This document shows, piece after piece, positions 35,636-43,990 of a stretch of 64,000 bases of DNA. The notes beneath the pieces are model-generated. The model saw only the letters and a program-made list of their open reading frames with translations. It searched no databases and had not been told where the DNA came from. The DNA is taken from positions 1-64,000 of the forward strand of contig CADDZM010000002.1 in NCBI GenBank assembly GCA_902812345.1. The letters are read 5' to 3'. The DNA is from Chloroflexota bacterium. GTDB taxonomy: Bacteria; Chloroflexota; Chloroflexia; Chloroheliales; Chloroheliaceae. The number at the start of each line of letters is the position of its first letter. Positions within the stretch are counted from its first letter, which is position 1. A program made the position numbers and the translations under genes.

Positions 35636-36601
35636 TCAGTCGAGCCTCCTGCGTTTTAAGTTAGGGCTGTAGCCGTAATCGGGGTCGGCTTTAAGGCTGT
35701 CCAGCCGCGTTTTTCCTACCGCCGCCAAGTAGCCCTCGAAGTCCGGCACACCGTAAACATATTTGTCGAGATAGGCCTGGAAATCCTCGTCAATCATCGC
35801 GGCGGCGTGATAATCTTTAAGCTGGCGCGGGTCGCTGTCGTAATAGTTGTAGACCGCGTAAGGATGCGACCCAAACGGCACGTGGGCGACGTGCGTGACC
35901 GCGAAAGGCGGCAAAAGGGTCCGTTCTGGTTCCTGGCGCATGACTTCTTCAGGGACAATTTCTTCTACCGTAACAATGACGGTATCAGCGCAAAGAGCCT
36001 GGATGTTATCGGCAAAGGTCTGGCCTTCCACCCGGACCAGGCCGCTCTCGGTGGCTTTCTGAACGTGCAGCACGCAAAATTCGGTATGGATGGCGGGCAG
36101 GAGAAGCAGCTTTTCGCCCGGCTGAAAGGGAGATTCCATTACGGCCTGCTTGAGCTGACTGGTGCGGGGGTCGGCAGCGCGTTGCTCGGCGGAAAGGGCT
36201 TCTTTAGCAAAAACATCGCTGCCGAAAGCGGTGCGGGTCGGCAGGAAAGGCAGGCCCATGGCCCCGGCCTGGAAGCGCGTCACCATACCGAAGTTACTAT
36301 AGTCTTCCCATTCAATCCGGCCTGCCTGGACCGCTCTCCGCCAGCGTGGGCCAATTGTGCCAAAAGCTTCGTCGGCTTCGTAGGCCAGTTCGACCCGCTT
36401 GACGCAACCCGCGCCCAGCAAAATGTCCCAATCGCCGCCGGGGGAGTGGCCGAAAAGATAGAGATCGCGTTTTTTCTGGCGAATGAGTTCGTAGACAAAA
36501 GCCATCGGGTGACGTTGGGTCGTAAAACCGCCGAGCGAAAGGGTCGCGCCGTCCGGCACCAGGGCGGCGGCTTCGGCCAGACCGATTAACTTGCTCATCA
36601 T
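35636..36601 (-). CDS. CoA-transferase alpha subunit (GctA-like)
   Basis: A 321-residue partner of the gene just downstream. GATLSLGGFTTQRHPMAFVYELIRQ is the N-terminal CoA-binding region, with GAGCVKRVELAYEADEAFG and VRVEGQTFADNIQALCADTVIV behind it. The catalytic Glu lies on the other subunit. The C-terminus (about 260-321) is longer than in short acetate-type transferases and fits the glutaconate/IpdA group. GGAGTTGG precedes the double ATG at 36601. No beta-oxidation or dioxygenase gene is adjacent, so the substrate acid is not revealed by context. Confidence 0.88.
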   Translation of the reverse strand: MMSKLIGLAEAAALVPDGATLSLGGFTTQRHPMAFVYELIRQKKRDLYLFGHSPGGDWDILLGAGCVKRVELAYEADEAFGTIGPRWRRAVQAGRIEWEDYSNFGMVTRFQAGAMGLPFLPTRTAFGSDVFAKEALSAEQRAADPRTSQLKQAVMESPFQPGEKLLLLPAIHTEFCVLHVQKATESGLVRVEGQTFADNIQALCADTVIVTVEEIVPEEVMRQEPERTLLPPFAVTHVAHVPFGSHPYAVYNYYDSDPRQLKDYHAAAMIDEDFQAYLDKYVYGVPDFEGYLAAVGKTRLDSLKADPDYGYSPNLKRRRLD

Positions 36602-36985
36602 AGAGCCAACTCCTTAAATTTAAATTCCGGCTCTTTTGCCTTATAAAGCCAGAATATGTAAAAGTTGAAAATGTGATCGCATATTTCCTCCAGTATAATA
36701 CAAAAAAACGCTCTCGCAAGGGACAAAGCAGGCAGCATTGAACATTAAACGTTAAAAGTTGAACGGAAAGACAGGTGAAGGCAAATTAGAAAGGTTTGAC
36801 TTTGCATTTTCCAGGTTGTATAGTCTGCAAAGGTTAGAGCGGCCTGCTGGCGGGCCTTTCACTTTACTTCAATCTTCGACGGTCTATTTTAAATTTATGA
36901 GTTTTCTTGCTGAATATGGCGCGTGTCCGGTAATATTGGCCGGTCTTTTTGTTCTTTTCAACCCGCTGGAAGACGCCCAAAGCTG
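36602..36985. other. Intergenic region with heptad repeats
   Basis: The 384-bp divergent gap before the membrane protein gene. It includes four heptads of the N(G/A)TT(G/A)AA type (36736-36763). No clear promoter pair was identified for the membrane protein. A GTG-started frame from 36923 is an alternative 5' extension of that gene. Confidence 0.5.
36736..36763 (+). repeat. Heptad repeat cluster, four units
   Basis: CATTGAA, CATTAAA, CGTTAAA and AGTTGAA follow one another exactly every 7 bp. The pattern matches the clusters near 15921-16026. Confidence 0.7.
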
Positions 36986-39220
36986 ATGGCAGAGCAAAAC
37001 GAGGTGTTAGATAACCTGCACAGCGTGGCGGCGGTGGAAGCCCCGGTAAAGAAAAATCCCTGGCGACCGGGCAAATGGCCGCAAGGTTGGGCGGCCCTGA
37101 TTTTCTTTGCCCTGGCGACCGCCGCCTTCACCTGGCCGTTAGCCATAAAGTTGTGGGATACTTTGCCGGATTGGGGTGACCCGCCGGACGTGGCCTGGAA
37201 ACTTGGTTTTATCGCCCGGAACCTGCTAAACAACCCTTTCAATCTCAACCAGAACCCTTTTTTTTACCCACTAACCGATAGCATCGCTCTCAACGAGCTT
37301 TTAACCGGGCTGGGTATTCTGGGTGCGCCTGTCTACTGGCTTACCGGGAACGCCGCGTTCGAGTTTAACCTGCTTAACTTTGCCTCATTCTGGCTGAGCG
37401 GTTTTAGCATGTGGCTGCTGGTGCGGCACCTGACGGGCAGTTTCGGTTCAGGTATCGTGGCCGGGCTGGTTTACGCTTTTTCGCCCTGGCACACCGGCCA
37501 GTACGGCCACTTGCCGCTGACAGCCCAACAGTGGATGATTTTCAGCCTCTATTTCTTTATACGCTTCCTGGAAGACTCCAGGGTCAATTTATCTCGACCC
37601 TGGCTGAAACGCCACTGGCTCTGGCTGGCGCTCTTCGTATTCTTTTTCGTGTTGCAGGCTCTTTGTGCTGGCTACTACGCTTACTTCGAAACAATTCTGG
37701 CCGGTTGTTACCTGGCCTACTTCTTGGTGTTCCGGTCAGGGTTGGCCCGGCAGGGCTGGCGTTGGGTGTGCCGGAAATCTTTTGAAAAACCCGACTGGCG
37801 GCAACTCGGCCAACAGGCCGGTTGGATAGCCGGGGGTCTGGTAATAGCCTTACTGTTAATAATTCCGTTCGCCCTGCCCAGTTTTCATTACCAGCAGGAG
37901 TTCGGCTTCAAAAGGCAGCTTTCGGAGATTTCCTACTGGAGCGCTGCCCCGAACAGCCTCTTGCGGATGAACGACCATAGCTGGCTTTACAAGCCAGTCG
38001 AGCGAGGAATTTTTAATTTACAGACTTCGGTCGAACGCGAAATGTATCCCGGCCTTATAACCGTATTGCTGGCGGTGGCGGGGGCTATCGGAGCGGTTCG
38101 CAAGCGGCAAGGCGTCTACTGGCTTTTCCTGTTTGTGGCCCTGACCGGGCTGGTGCTGAGTTTTGGGCCGGGGCTCAACCTGGACGCGTATGGCCTGCAG
38201 CCGACCGGGATAACCCTGCCCTATAAATGGCTGTACGACCTGGTGCCGGGCTTTTCGGCTTTGCGAGCGGCCGGGCGGTTCGCCCAACTGCTAATGCTGG
38301 GGCTGGCAGTCTGCGCGGGCTTGGGGTTAGTCTGGCTGTCTGACCTTAAACCCCGCTTTTTGAAAGGGATGCCAGGGTGGAAACCGGCGGTTCAGGTTGG
38401 CCTGGCAGCCCTGGTGGCAATCGAGTTTTTCGCGCCCGGTCTCCCCGCCATGCCGACCCCGACCGGCCAGGACGCGCCGCCACTGTATCGCTGGCTGGCT
38501 TCTCCCGAAGCCGACCGCCTTATTGGGCCACAAGACCTGTTGCTGGAACTGCCAATGGATACTCAGCCGACCCCGATAACCAGTAGCCCCATCTATCTTT
38601 TCTATGGCCTCGACCACCGCCGCCCGATGCTCAACGGCAGCGCGAATATCCTGCCTGCCGGGTACGACCGCCTTTATTACGAGATGCAGAGCTTCCCGGC
38701 CCCGGCGACGCTGGATATAATCGAAGGGTTGGGGGTTAAATTTGTGATTGTCCACACCGCGAACCTGGCAGCGGACGCTAACCGGGCCGAACTGGAAAAG
38801 CAAGCCGGATCGGGCGGACGGCTGGAACTGGTCCAGGGTTTTCCCAATTCTGCGGATAGCCGGTTCAAGGATGCGGTTTACCGGGTAAAGCCGGACGCGG
38901 GGCGTTTCCAGCCATTGGCCGCGCTTATCCCGGCCGGTTCGAGCGTGCTTCTGGCCGACACCAACAGCCACCGGCGCCTTTACACCTATACGCTGGCCGC
39001 CCTGCTTGGCCCGGACAAACATTATTTCGCGCCTTACTCGACCGTTTACAGCGAGGTGGTGGGCGGGGTCCAAACGGCACAGCCCGGCCAGAAATTTGAT
39101 TACGCCCTTTTTTACAAAAGCGGCGGGCCAAACCCTACCGACTACGGTTTTACGCCTGCCGACCGCATACCCCTGCCACCGGGCGACTTCGATACGATAA
39201 GCCTTTACCATAAAAAGTGA
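36986..39220 (+). CDS. Large polytopic membrane protein, GT-C-like
   Basis: A protein of about 744 residues. After a short cytoplasmic start it has about 10-12 hydrophobic segments up to about residue 480 (first: WAALIFFALATAAFTWPLAI). A soluble C-terminal part of about 250 residues follows. The first outside loop reads DWGDPPDVAWKLGFIARN, an acidic loop placed as in GT-C glycosyltransferases. The gene at 48334 has the same plan (AFTWPL-type first helix, acidic loop, NPFFYP/NLLFYP motif), so the two are paralogues. The start is placed at ATG 36986 (MAEQNEVLDN), though an upstream GTG at 36923 cannot be excluded. A role in glycosyl transfer to surface polymers is inferred. It stands alone. Confidence 0.75.
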   Translation: MAEQNEVLDNLHSVAAVEAPVKKNPWRPGKWPQGWAALIFFALATAAFTWPLAIKLWDTLPDWGDPPDVAWKLGFIARNLLNNPFNLNQNPFFYPLTDSIALNELLTGLGILGAPVYWLTGNAAFEFNLLNFASFWLSGFSMWLLVRHLTGSFGSGIVAGLVYAFSPWHTGQYGHLPLTAQQWMIFSLYFFIRFLEDSRVNLSRPWLKRHWLWLALFVFFFVLQALCAGYYAYFETILAGCYLAYFLVFRSGLARQGWRWVCRKSFEKPDWRQLGQQAGWIAGGLVIALLLIIPFALPSFHYQQEFGFKRQLSEISYWSAAPNSLLRMNDHSWLYKPVERGIFNLQTSVEREMYPGLITVLLAVAGAIGAVRKRQGVYWLFLFVALTGLVLSFGPGLNLDAYGLQPTGITLPYKWLYDLVPGFSALRAAGRFAQLLMLGLAVCAGLGLVWLSDLKPRFLKGMPGWKPAVQVGLAALVAIEFFAPGLPAMPTPTGQDAPPLYRWLASPEADRLIGPQDLLLELPMDTQPTPITSSPIYLFYGLDHRRPMLNGSANILPAGYDRLYYEMQSFPAPATLDIIEGLGVKFVIVHTANLAADANRAELEKQAGSGGRLELVQGFPNSADSRFKDAVYRVKPDAGRFQPLAALIPAGSSVLLADTNSHRRLYTYTLAALLGPDKHYFAPYSTVYSEVVGGVQTAQPGQKFDYALFYKSGGPNPTDYGFTPADRIPLPPGDFDTISLYHKK

Positions 39221-39343
39221 ACCGGTTCACGACCGGTCTACAAACGGTTTACGACCAGGCTTGCTTTAGCCCTATCTAAACCGGATTATTCCTTTTGAGC
39301 CAGGCCTGTTTGCCTTATAATGGGGTTGGAGGGACTTAAAGTT

Positions 39344-40165
39344 ATGGAACAACGCAAACTGGGCCGGAGTGGTTTGACGGTGCCCTTAATCGGGATGGGC
39401 ACGTGGAAAACTTTTGATGTGCGAAACAGCCAGGACGAACAGCAGCGGCAGGAAATCGTAAAAACGGCCCTGGATAACGGGTCCAATTTCTACGACTCGT
39501 CGCCGATGTACGGCGAGGCCGAGCGGGTGCTGGGCCAGGCCGTTAAAAATTTGGGCGTGCGCTCGGACGTAATGATTGCCACGAAGGTCTGGACGGCCTC
39601 GGACGAAATCGCGGAGCAGCAATTTGATAACGCTTTCCGCTTCTTTGAGGGGTACGTGGATTTATACCAGGTGCATAACCTGGTGGCCTGGGAAAGACGG
39701 CTGGAAACTCTGCAGGAGTTCAAGGCCCAGGGCAAGGTCCGGGCTATTGGCATTACCCACTACAGCCACGGCGCTTTCCGGGAAATGAGCCAGATTATGC
39801 GGAGCGAGCCAATCGAGGCGATTCAGATACCTTACAATGTCCTGGACCGCGAGGTTGAAAAGACCATTCTGCCGCTGGCCGGGGAACTTAATATTGGCGT
39901 GCTGGTGATGCGGCCTTTTGGCGAAGGCAGCCTGGTACGGCGCATGCCGCCCGCCGCCGAACTGGCCGAGTTTGAAGCTTTCGGGGTTAAAAGCTGGCCG
40001 CAAATTCTGCTCAAATGGATTGCCAGCGACCCGCGCGTGAGCGTGATTATCCCGGCCACCAGCAAAGCCGAGCGCATGGCCGAAAACGCCGCCGCCGGGG
40101 ATGGTCCCTGGTTCGACCAGGAGACCCGGAAGCGGGTTAGCCGTTTAGCCGCAAAATACAATTAG
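39344..40165 (+). CDS. Aldo/keto reductase
   Basis: A 273-residue member of the aldo/keto reductase family (NAD(P)H-dependent carbonyl reductases with a TIM barrel). The start MEQRKLGRSGLTVPLIGMGTW at ATG 39344 fits the family and follows GGAGGGAC. FYDSSPMYGEAERVLGQAV carries the Asp and Tyr of the catalytic tetrad; MIATKVW supplies the Lys. The usual tetrad His lies in the stretch where VDLYQVHN is seen. The C-terminal SVIIPATSKAERMAENAAA is the NADP-binding loop. The barrel is slightly short compared with the 310-330 residues of many members. No pathway context is evident. Confidence 0.9.
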   Translation: MEQRKLGRSGLTVPLIGMGTWKTFDVRNSQDEQQRQEIVKTALDNGSNFYDSSPMYGEAERVLGQAVKNLGVRSDVMIATKVWTASDEIAEQQFDNAFRFFEGYVDLYQVHNLVAWERRLETLQEFKAQGKVRAIGITHYSHGAFREMSQIMRSEPIEAIQIPYNVLDREVEKTILPLAGELNIGVLVMRPFGEGSLVRRMPPAAELAEFEAFGVKSWPQILLKWIASDPRVSVIIPATSKAERMAENAAAGDGPWFDQETRKRVSRLAAKYN

Positions 40166-40204
40166 TCGCCGCTTAGTTTAGATAGGTCCAGAAAGGAAAG
40201 CCAG

Positions 40205-40576
40205 ATGGCTAATTTAGCAAGAATTTCCGCCCGCCTTGCCGGGTGGGGTAGCGCGTTACTGGGTGGAGTGGTCCTGTTGCGGCCAAAAGAACTTGGCAGC
40301 AAGCTTGGCATTGACACCAAAAACCGGGCCGGAATGGCTTTAACACTGGCCCTGGCTTTCCGGGATATAGCTATCGGCATTTATCTTATCCGGGCCAGAG
40401 ACGCTAAAGGGTTGCGCCAGGGTTTGTTGTACCGCCTGGTTGCTGAGACCAGCGATACCCTTATGACCGGCCTCGGCTGGGGCGTTATCCGGCAACCGGC
40501 AGGGCGCAAAATCTCGCTGACCATTCCGCCGCTCATGGTGGGGGAGTGGTTTATCCGGCATAATCTCAAAGATTAA
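40205..40576 (+). CDS. Small membrane protein, possibly DUF4267-like
   Basis: A 123-residue protein with about three weakly hydrophobic helices (residues about 10-28, 42-62 and 80-95), each with Gly/Ala packing. Phrases such as LGIDTKNRAGMALTLALAFRDIAIGIYL recall DUF4267-type proteins, whose role is not known. AGAAAGGAAAG precedes ATG 40205. It starts 39 bp after the reductase and is probably in the same transcript. Confidence 0.65.
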   Translation: MANLARISARLAGWGSALLGGVVLLRPKELGSKLGIDTKNRAGMALTLALAFRDIAIGIYLIRARDAKGLRQGLLYRLVAETSDTLMTGLGWGVIRQPAGRKISLTIPPLMVGEWFIRHNLKD

Positions 40577-40596
40577 GTGCCTTTGAACTCAAAAAA

Positions 40597-40631
40597 TTTA
40601 CCGCTTACCACACGCATGGTAAAGCGGTAAA
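40597..40631. terminator. Bidirectional terminator
   Basis: TTTACCGCTTACCA (40597-40610) pairs with TGGTAAAGCGGTAAA (40617-40631), with one bulged A and a 6-nt loop. Six A precede it, which gives the leftward transcript a U tract. Confidence 0.75.
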
Positions 40632-40655
40632 AGTGGGACTTTTCTCCGGTAAAGT

Positions 40656-41741
40656 TTACTTCTTGAGTAAAACGGTAATTTCCGAGCGGTTGTGGAACAA
40701 CTGGCGGCCCTGTAGTCTGGGATAAGCCTTCCGCAAAATCGCCAGGGCTTGCTCGACCAGTTGGGCCGGTTTAACTTTGGCCGATTCGTGGGGCAGTTTG
40801 AGGGTGGTAATAGCCAGGCCGTCCCGGGCTAGCAGCGGGGCGTAACTGACCAGCAAATTCGCCGCCATATCCGCGTCCATGCGCAAATCGCTGACCAGGA
40901 CAGTGCAGGAGCCGAGGCGCGATTTATCGGCCAGGGCGTTTTGCAAAAAGCGTTCGGCGTGTCCCTGGTAGTGCGACAACTGGCCGGAGTCGGCGTACTT
41001 TTGCAGGCGCAGGTCAAGTTCGGCGGGGTCAATCGCGGTCACGTGCAGCCCGGCTTCCAGCAAAAGGCGGGCCCAACCGCCGGGGGCCGCGCCCAGGTCG
41101 ATGGCTTCACCACCGGAGGGAAGTTCCACCTCAAAGATTTCCAGGGCTTCTTGCAATTTTAGTTCGGCCCGGCTGATTTGCTCGTCGCGTTTGGCGAAAC
41201 GGCGCATCCCGCCTGCCCAGCCGCTCAAATTTAACTCGGCCGGGGAAAGGCCGATATAAGCGTTACCCTGGCTCCCCACCACCGATAAAATTTCCAGCGG
41301 CTCTCGAATATTCTCAACTGCCCCGGTCTTTTCTGTAATAACCCCGGCCAACCGCTCTTTAATACCGAACGGCGTATAGGCGTACGAAAGTTGCTTGCCC
41401 TCGACTTCCTCGAAAAGCCGGGCCTGGACGCTGAACGGGGTAGCTTCCGAAAGCTCGTCCAGGCGCGGCAAGGTGGCGATAGCCTCGGCCAGCGCGGCAA
41501 GGTCGGCCTCAGTCTTGGTCAGGGGTACAGTCGCCATAACCGGGAAAAGGTGGCGGGTGAAGATAGGCGGTTCCTGGCCGACAATAGCCGCGAAATCGTC
41601 CCAGGCAAGCTGGCTGCAGACGAGAAAAAGGCCGGGCTGGAGCGTTTCACCGAGTTTTAGCTTTGAGTCGTAGCGGCGCAGTTCGTTGCGGGCAGCGTTT
41701 TCAAATTCCTCGGAAGAAGTGACTACAAAAGTGCTGGGCAT
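40656..41741 (-). CDS. FtsJ-type methyltransferase with THUMP-like N-terminus (RlmM-like)
   Basis: A 361-residue SAM-dependent RNA methyltransferase. The N-terminal 150 residues look like a THUMP/ferredoxin-like RNA-binding region. From about 205 the Rossmann fold begins with GGEAIDLGAAPGGWARLLLE (motif I). VSDLRMDAD carries the catalytic Asp, TTLKLPHES the Lys and HNRSEITVLL the Glu of the FtsJ K-D-K-E set. The length and order agree with RlmM, the 23S rRNA C2498 2'-O-methyltransferase, but the target was not verified. It is the last gene of the leftward parA-parB cluster; the gap to parB is 92 bp. Confidence 0.82.
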   Translation of the reverse strand: MPSTFVVTSSEEFENAARNELRRYDSKLKLGETLQPGLFLVCSQLAWDDFAAIVGQEPPIFTRHLFPVMATVPLTKTEADLAALAEAIATLPRLDELSEATPFSVQARLFEEVEGKQLSYAYTPFGIKERLAGVITEKTGAVENIREPLEILSVVGSQGNAYIGLSPAELNLSGWAGGMRRFAKRDEQISRAELKLQEALEIFEVELPSGGEAIDLGAAPGGWARLLLEAGLHVTAIDPAELDLRLQKYADSGQLSHYQGHAERFLQNALADKSRLGSCTVLVSDLRMDADMAANLLVSYAPLLARDGLAITTLKLPHESAKVKPAQLVEQALAILRKAYPRLQGRQLFHNRSEITVLLKK

Positions 41742-41833
41742 GGCTCAGGGGCGGGGCGCGCCCACCTGCTTTCTTTAAATAAGGTTTCGCCCCAAAAGAC
41801 GAAAGCCGGGTTGATAAAGGGGATTGGCTGGAT

Positions 41834-42880
41834 TTAGATTTCGGAGCCAACAATCCTGGCATAGATTGCTTCAAGCTCGTCGTCCGTAGAGAATTGAATA
41901 GTCAGCTTGCCGCCCTTGTTGCTGCGGCTGAGCGATACCCGGCTGCCCAGGGCGTGCATGAACTGGTCTTCCAGTTCACGGGTCTCGCGCTCAGCCGGGG
42001 AAAGTTTGGGGCGTTCTTCGGTCGGCAGGTGGCCTTCGGTCGCGGCCAGGGCGTTCATACGCCGGGCCATTTCCTCGGTCTGGCGCACGCTGAACTGCTT
42101 GGCGATAATGTCGTGCAGCAGGCGGTACTGGTCCTCGGTGCGGTGAACCATCAGCAGGGCGCGGGCGTGACCTTCGCTGATTTTGTTGGTATAGACCGCG
42201 TCCAGGATTTGCTGGGGCAGGTCGAACAGCCGGAGCGAATTTGCGACCGCCGCCCGGCTCTTGCCGACCTTCTGGGCGACCGCTTCCTGGGTCAGCTTGA
42301 ATTCCTGCATCAACTGGCGGTAGGCCAACGCTTCTTCGAGCGGGTTGAGGTCGGCCCGCTGGATATTCTCGACCAGGGCCAGTTCGAGCATCTGGATAGG
42401 GGTCGCCTCTTTGATGACAACCGGGATTTCGGTCACCCCGGCCAGCTTGGAAGCCTGCCAGCGGCGCTCCCCGGCAATCAACAAATAGCGGGCCGTACGC
42501 TCTTTTTGCACCGGGCCGGCCTCGTCTTCGGGCGAACCCTTGTAGTCGGGGTCGTAGTCGGGATTAAAAGAAACCACGGGCGGCTGAATAAGACCGTTCT
42601 CGCGGATAGATTGGGCCAACTCGGCCAGCACGTCCGGGTCAATATGCTTACGCGGCTGGTAGGGGTTGGGAACAATCGAGCTGATAGGCACCATCATAAG
42701 GCCGGATTTACGCTCGCGGCTTTCCGGTTGAGCCGTCCCGTTATTTTCTTTGTCTTTGAGGGGCGCCGGGGTTAGGCCTTCTTTGCGAGCTTCCGGGGCA
42801 GGCGCGACCGGCACCGGACCGCCCAGGCCCAGCGCGCTAAGTCCCCGGCCCATTCCTCTTCCTTTGGATGGTGTTGTCAT
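41834..42880 (-). CDS. parB: ParB chromosome-partition protein
   Basis: A 348-residue ParB/Spo0J protein that loads on parS sites as a CTP-dependent clamp. After a disordered Pro-rich start, ISSIVPNPYQPRKHIDPD opens the ParB domain. Then come YLLIAGERRWQASKLAG (CTP-binding box; the family mostly has Arg where Gln is seen), LALVENIQRADLNPLEEA and the HTH region LTQEAVAQKVGKSRAAVANS. A C-terminal dimer region ends the protein. About 20 acidic residues are inserted just before the GERR box. It is downstream of parA in the same leftward unit. No consensus parS was found in the window by eye. Confidence 0.93.
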   Translation of the reverse strand: MTTPSKGRGMGRGLSALGLGGPVPVAPAPEARKEGLTPAPLKDKENNGTAQPESRERKSGLMMVPISSIVPNPYQPRKHIDPDVLAELAQSIRENGLIQPPVVSFNPDYDPDYKGSPEDEAGPVQKERTARYLLIAGERRWQASKLAGVTEIPVVIKEATPIQMLELALVENIQRADLNPLEEALAYRQLMQEFKLTQEAVAQKVGKSRAAVANSLRLFDLPQQILDAVYTNKISEGHARALLMVHRTEDQYRLLHDIIAKQFSVRQTEEMARRMNALAATEGHLPTEERPKLSPAERETRELEDQFMHALGSRVSLSRSNKGGKLTIQFSTDDELEAIYARIVGSEI

Positions 42881-43006
42881 GTTGAATTTTCCCCGCTACA
42901 TCAGGCTTTGAGAACCTGCTTCTCCCGGAAATTTCACAAACCGCTTTAAAAAAATAAGACGAGCTTTTTATTCCTGCAGCCGGACTAATCTCTACCCTAC
43001 CGGCGC

Positions 43007-43792
43007 TCAGGCAATTGCCAGGGCGCGCTGCTCAACTTCTCTGGAAAGCGCCCGGTAAGCCAGGGCGCCTCTTGAGGATGGGTCGTATTCAAAAATGGAC
43101 CGCCCGTAACTGGGCGCTTCGCTCAGTCGCACACTCCGGGGCACCACCGTGTTAAAAATCTGCTCCGGGAAATATTGCTTTACTTCTTCCACGACATCAA
43201 GGGCCAACCGGGTCCGGCCGTCGTACATGGTCATTACAATACCGAAAATCTGCAGTTTCGGGTTAAGGCCGCTCACAATCATGTCAATGGTATTCTTTAA
43301 CTGGGTCAGGCCTTCCAGGGCCAGGTACTCGCATTGAATCGGGATGATAACACCGTCAGCGGCGGAAAGAGCGTTAATGGTGAGTTGGCCGAGGGTCGGC
43401 GGGCAATCAATAAGGATAAACTCATACTCGTCTGCCACCGGGGCCAGGACCGATTTGAGGCGAAAAGCCGGTTTTCCTTCGGGCCGATTGTGACTGGCGG
43501 CGGATAGTTCAGCTTCCGCCCCGGCCAGTTCCACTTTCGCCGGGACCAGGTAAAGGTTAGGCCGCCCGCTATCCAGCGTAACCTCGTTTAGAGGCCGCTC
43601 GTCAATCAGGGCATCGTAGAGCGAAAATTCCAGTTCAGTTCGATTAACTCCCAGGCTGCTGGAAGCGTTACCCTGAGGATCGGAATCTATAAGCAATACC
43701 TTTCGACCCTGCTCGGCGAGGCCACAGGCCAGGCTTACGGCCGTAGTGGTCTTGCCGACGCCACCCTTCTGGTTAGCGATACCGATAATCAT
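43007..43792 (-). CDS. parA: ParA/Soj ATPase
   Basis: A 261-residue Walker-type ATPase that positions ParB-bound origins on the nucleoid. The deviant Walker A is NQKGGVGKTTTAVSLA, with the signature first Lys; DSDPQGNASSSLG and LIDCPPTLGQLTINAL are the A' and B motifs. No N-terminal helix-turn-helix is present, so it is the chromosomal Soj type and not the plasmid P1 type. The start at 43792 gives MIIGIANQKGG. parB follows after a gap of 126 bp. A parAB pair usually lies near the replication origin; no dnaA or gid genes are seen here. Confidence 0.95.
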   Translation of the reverse strand: MIIGIANQKGGVGKTTTAVSLACGLAEQGRKVLLIDSDPQGNASSSLGVNRTELEFSLYDALIDERPLNEVTLDSGRPNLYLVPAKVELAGAEAELSAASHNRPEGKPAFRLKSVLAPVADEYEFILIDCPPTLGQLTINALSAADGVIIPIQCEYLALEGLTQLKNTIDMIVSGLNPKLQIFGIVMTMYDGRTRLALDVVEEVKQYFPEQIFNTVVPRSVRLSEAPSYGRSIFEYDPSSRGALAYRALSREVEQRALAIA

Positions 43793-43990
43793 GCTTTTTA
43801 AATCTTGCTAGTTTTGTCTGGTAATACCCGGTTAAATTAATTCTGGTTTACCGGGTTATTTTAACAGCTTTAGTAAAGTGGTGCAATGTTAAATTCAAAG
43901 GCTCTAAAGATAAAGAGGTCAAAAGATGGTATGATAAGCAGGTAAGCTGTTGCTAAATTAACACTGACTCGTTTATCTACACGCAAAGGT

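Noticed and set aside
35807-36589. A 260-codon plus-strand frame
   Set aside because: It mirrors the CoA-transferase alpha subunit, whose motifs are unmistakable on the other strand.
41834-43990. parS sites or an origin near parAB
   Set aside because: No sequence close to TGTTTCACGTGAAACA, no DnaA-box cluster and no dnaA or gid genes were seen.
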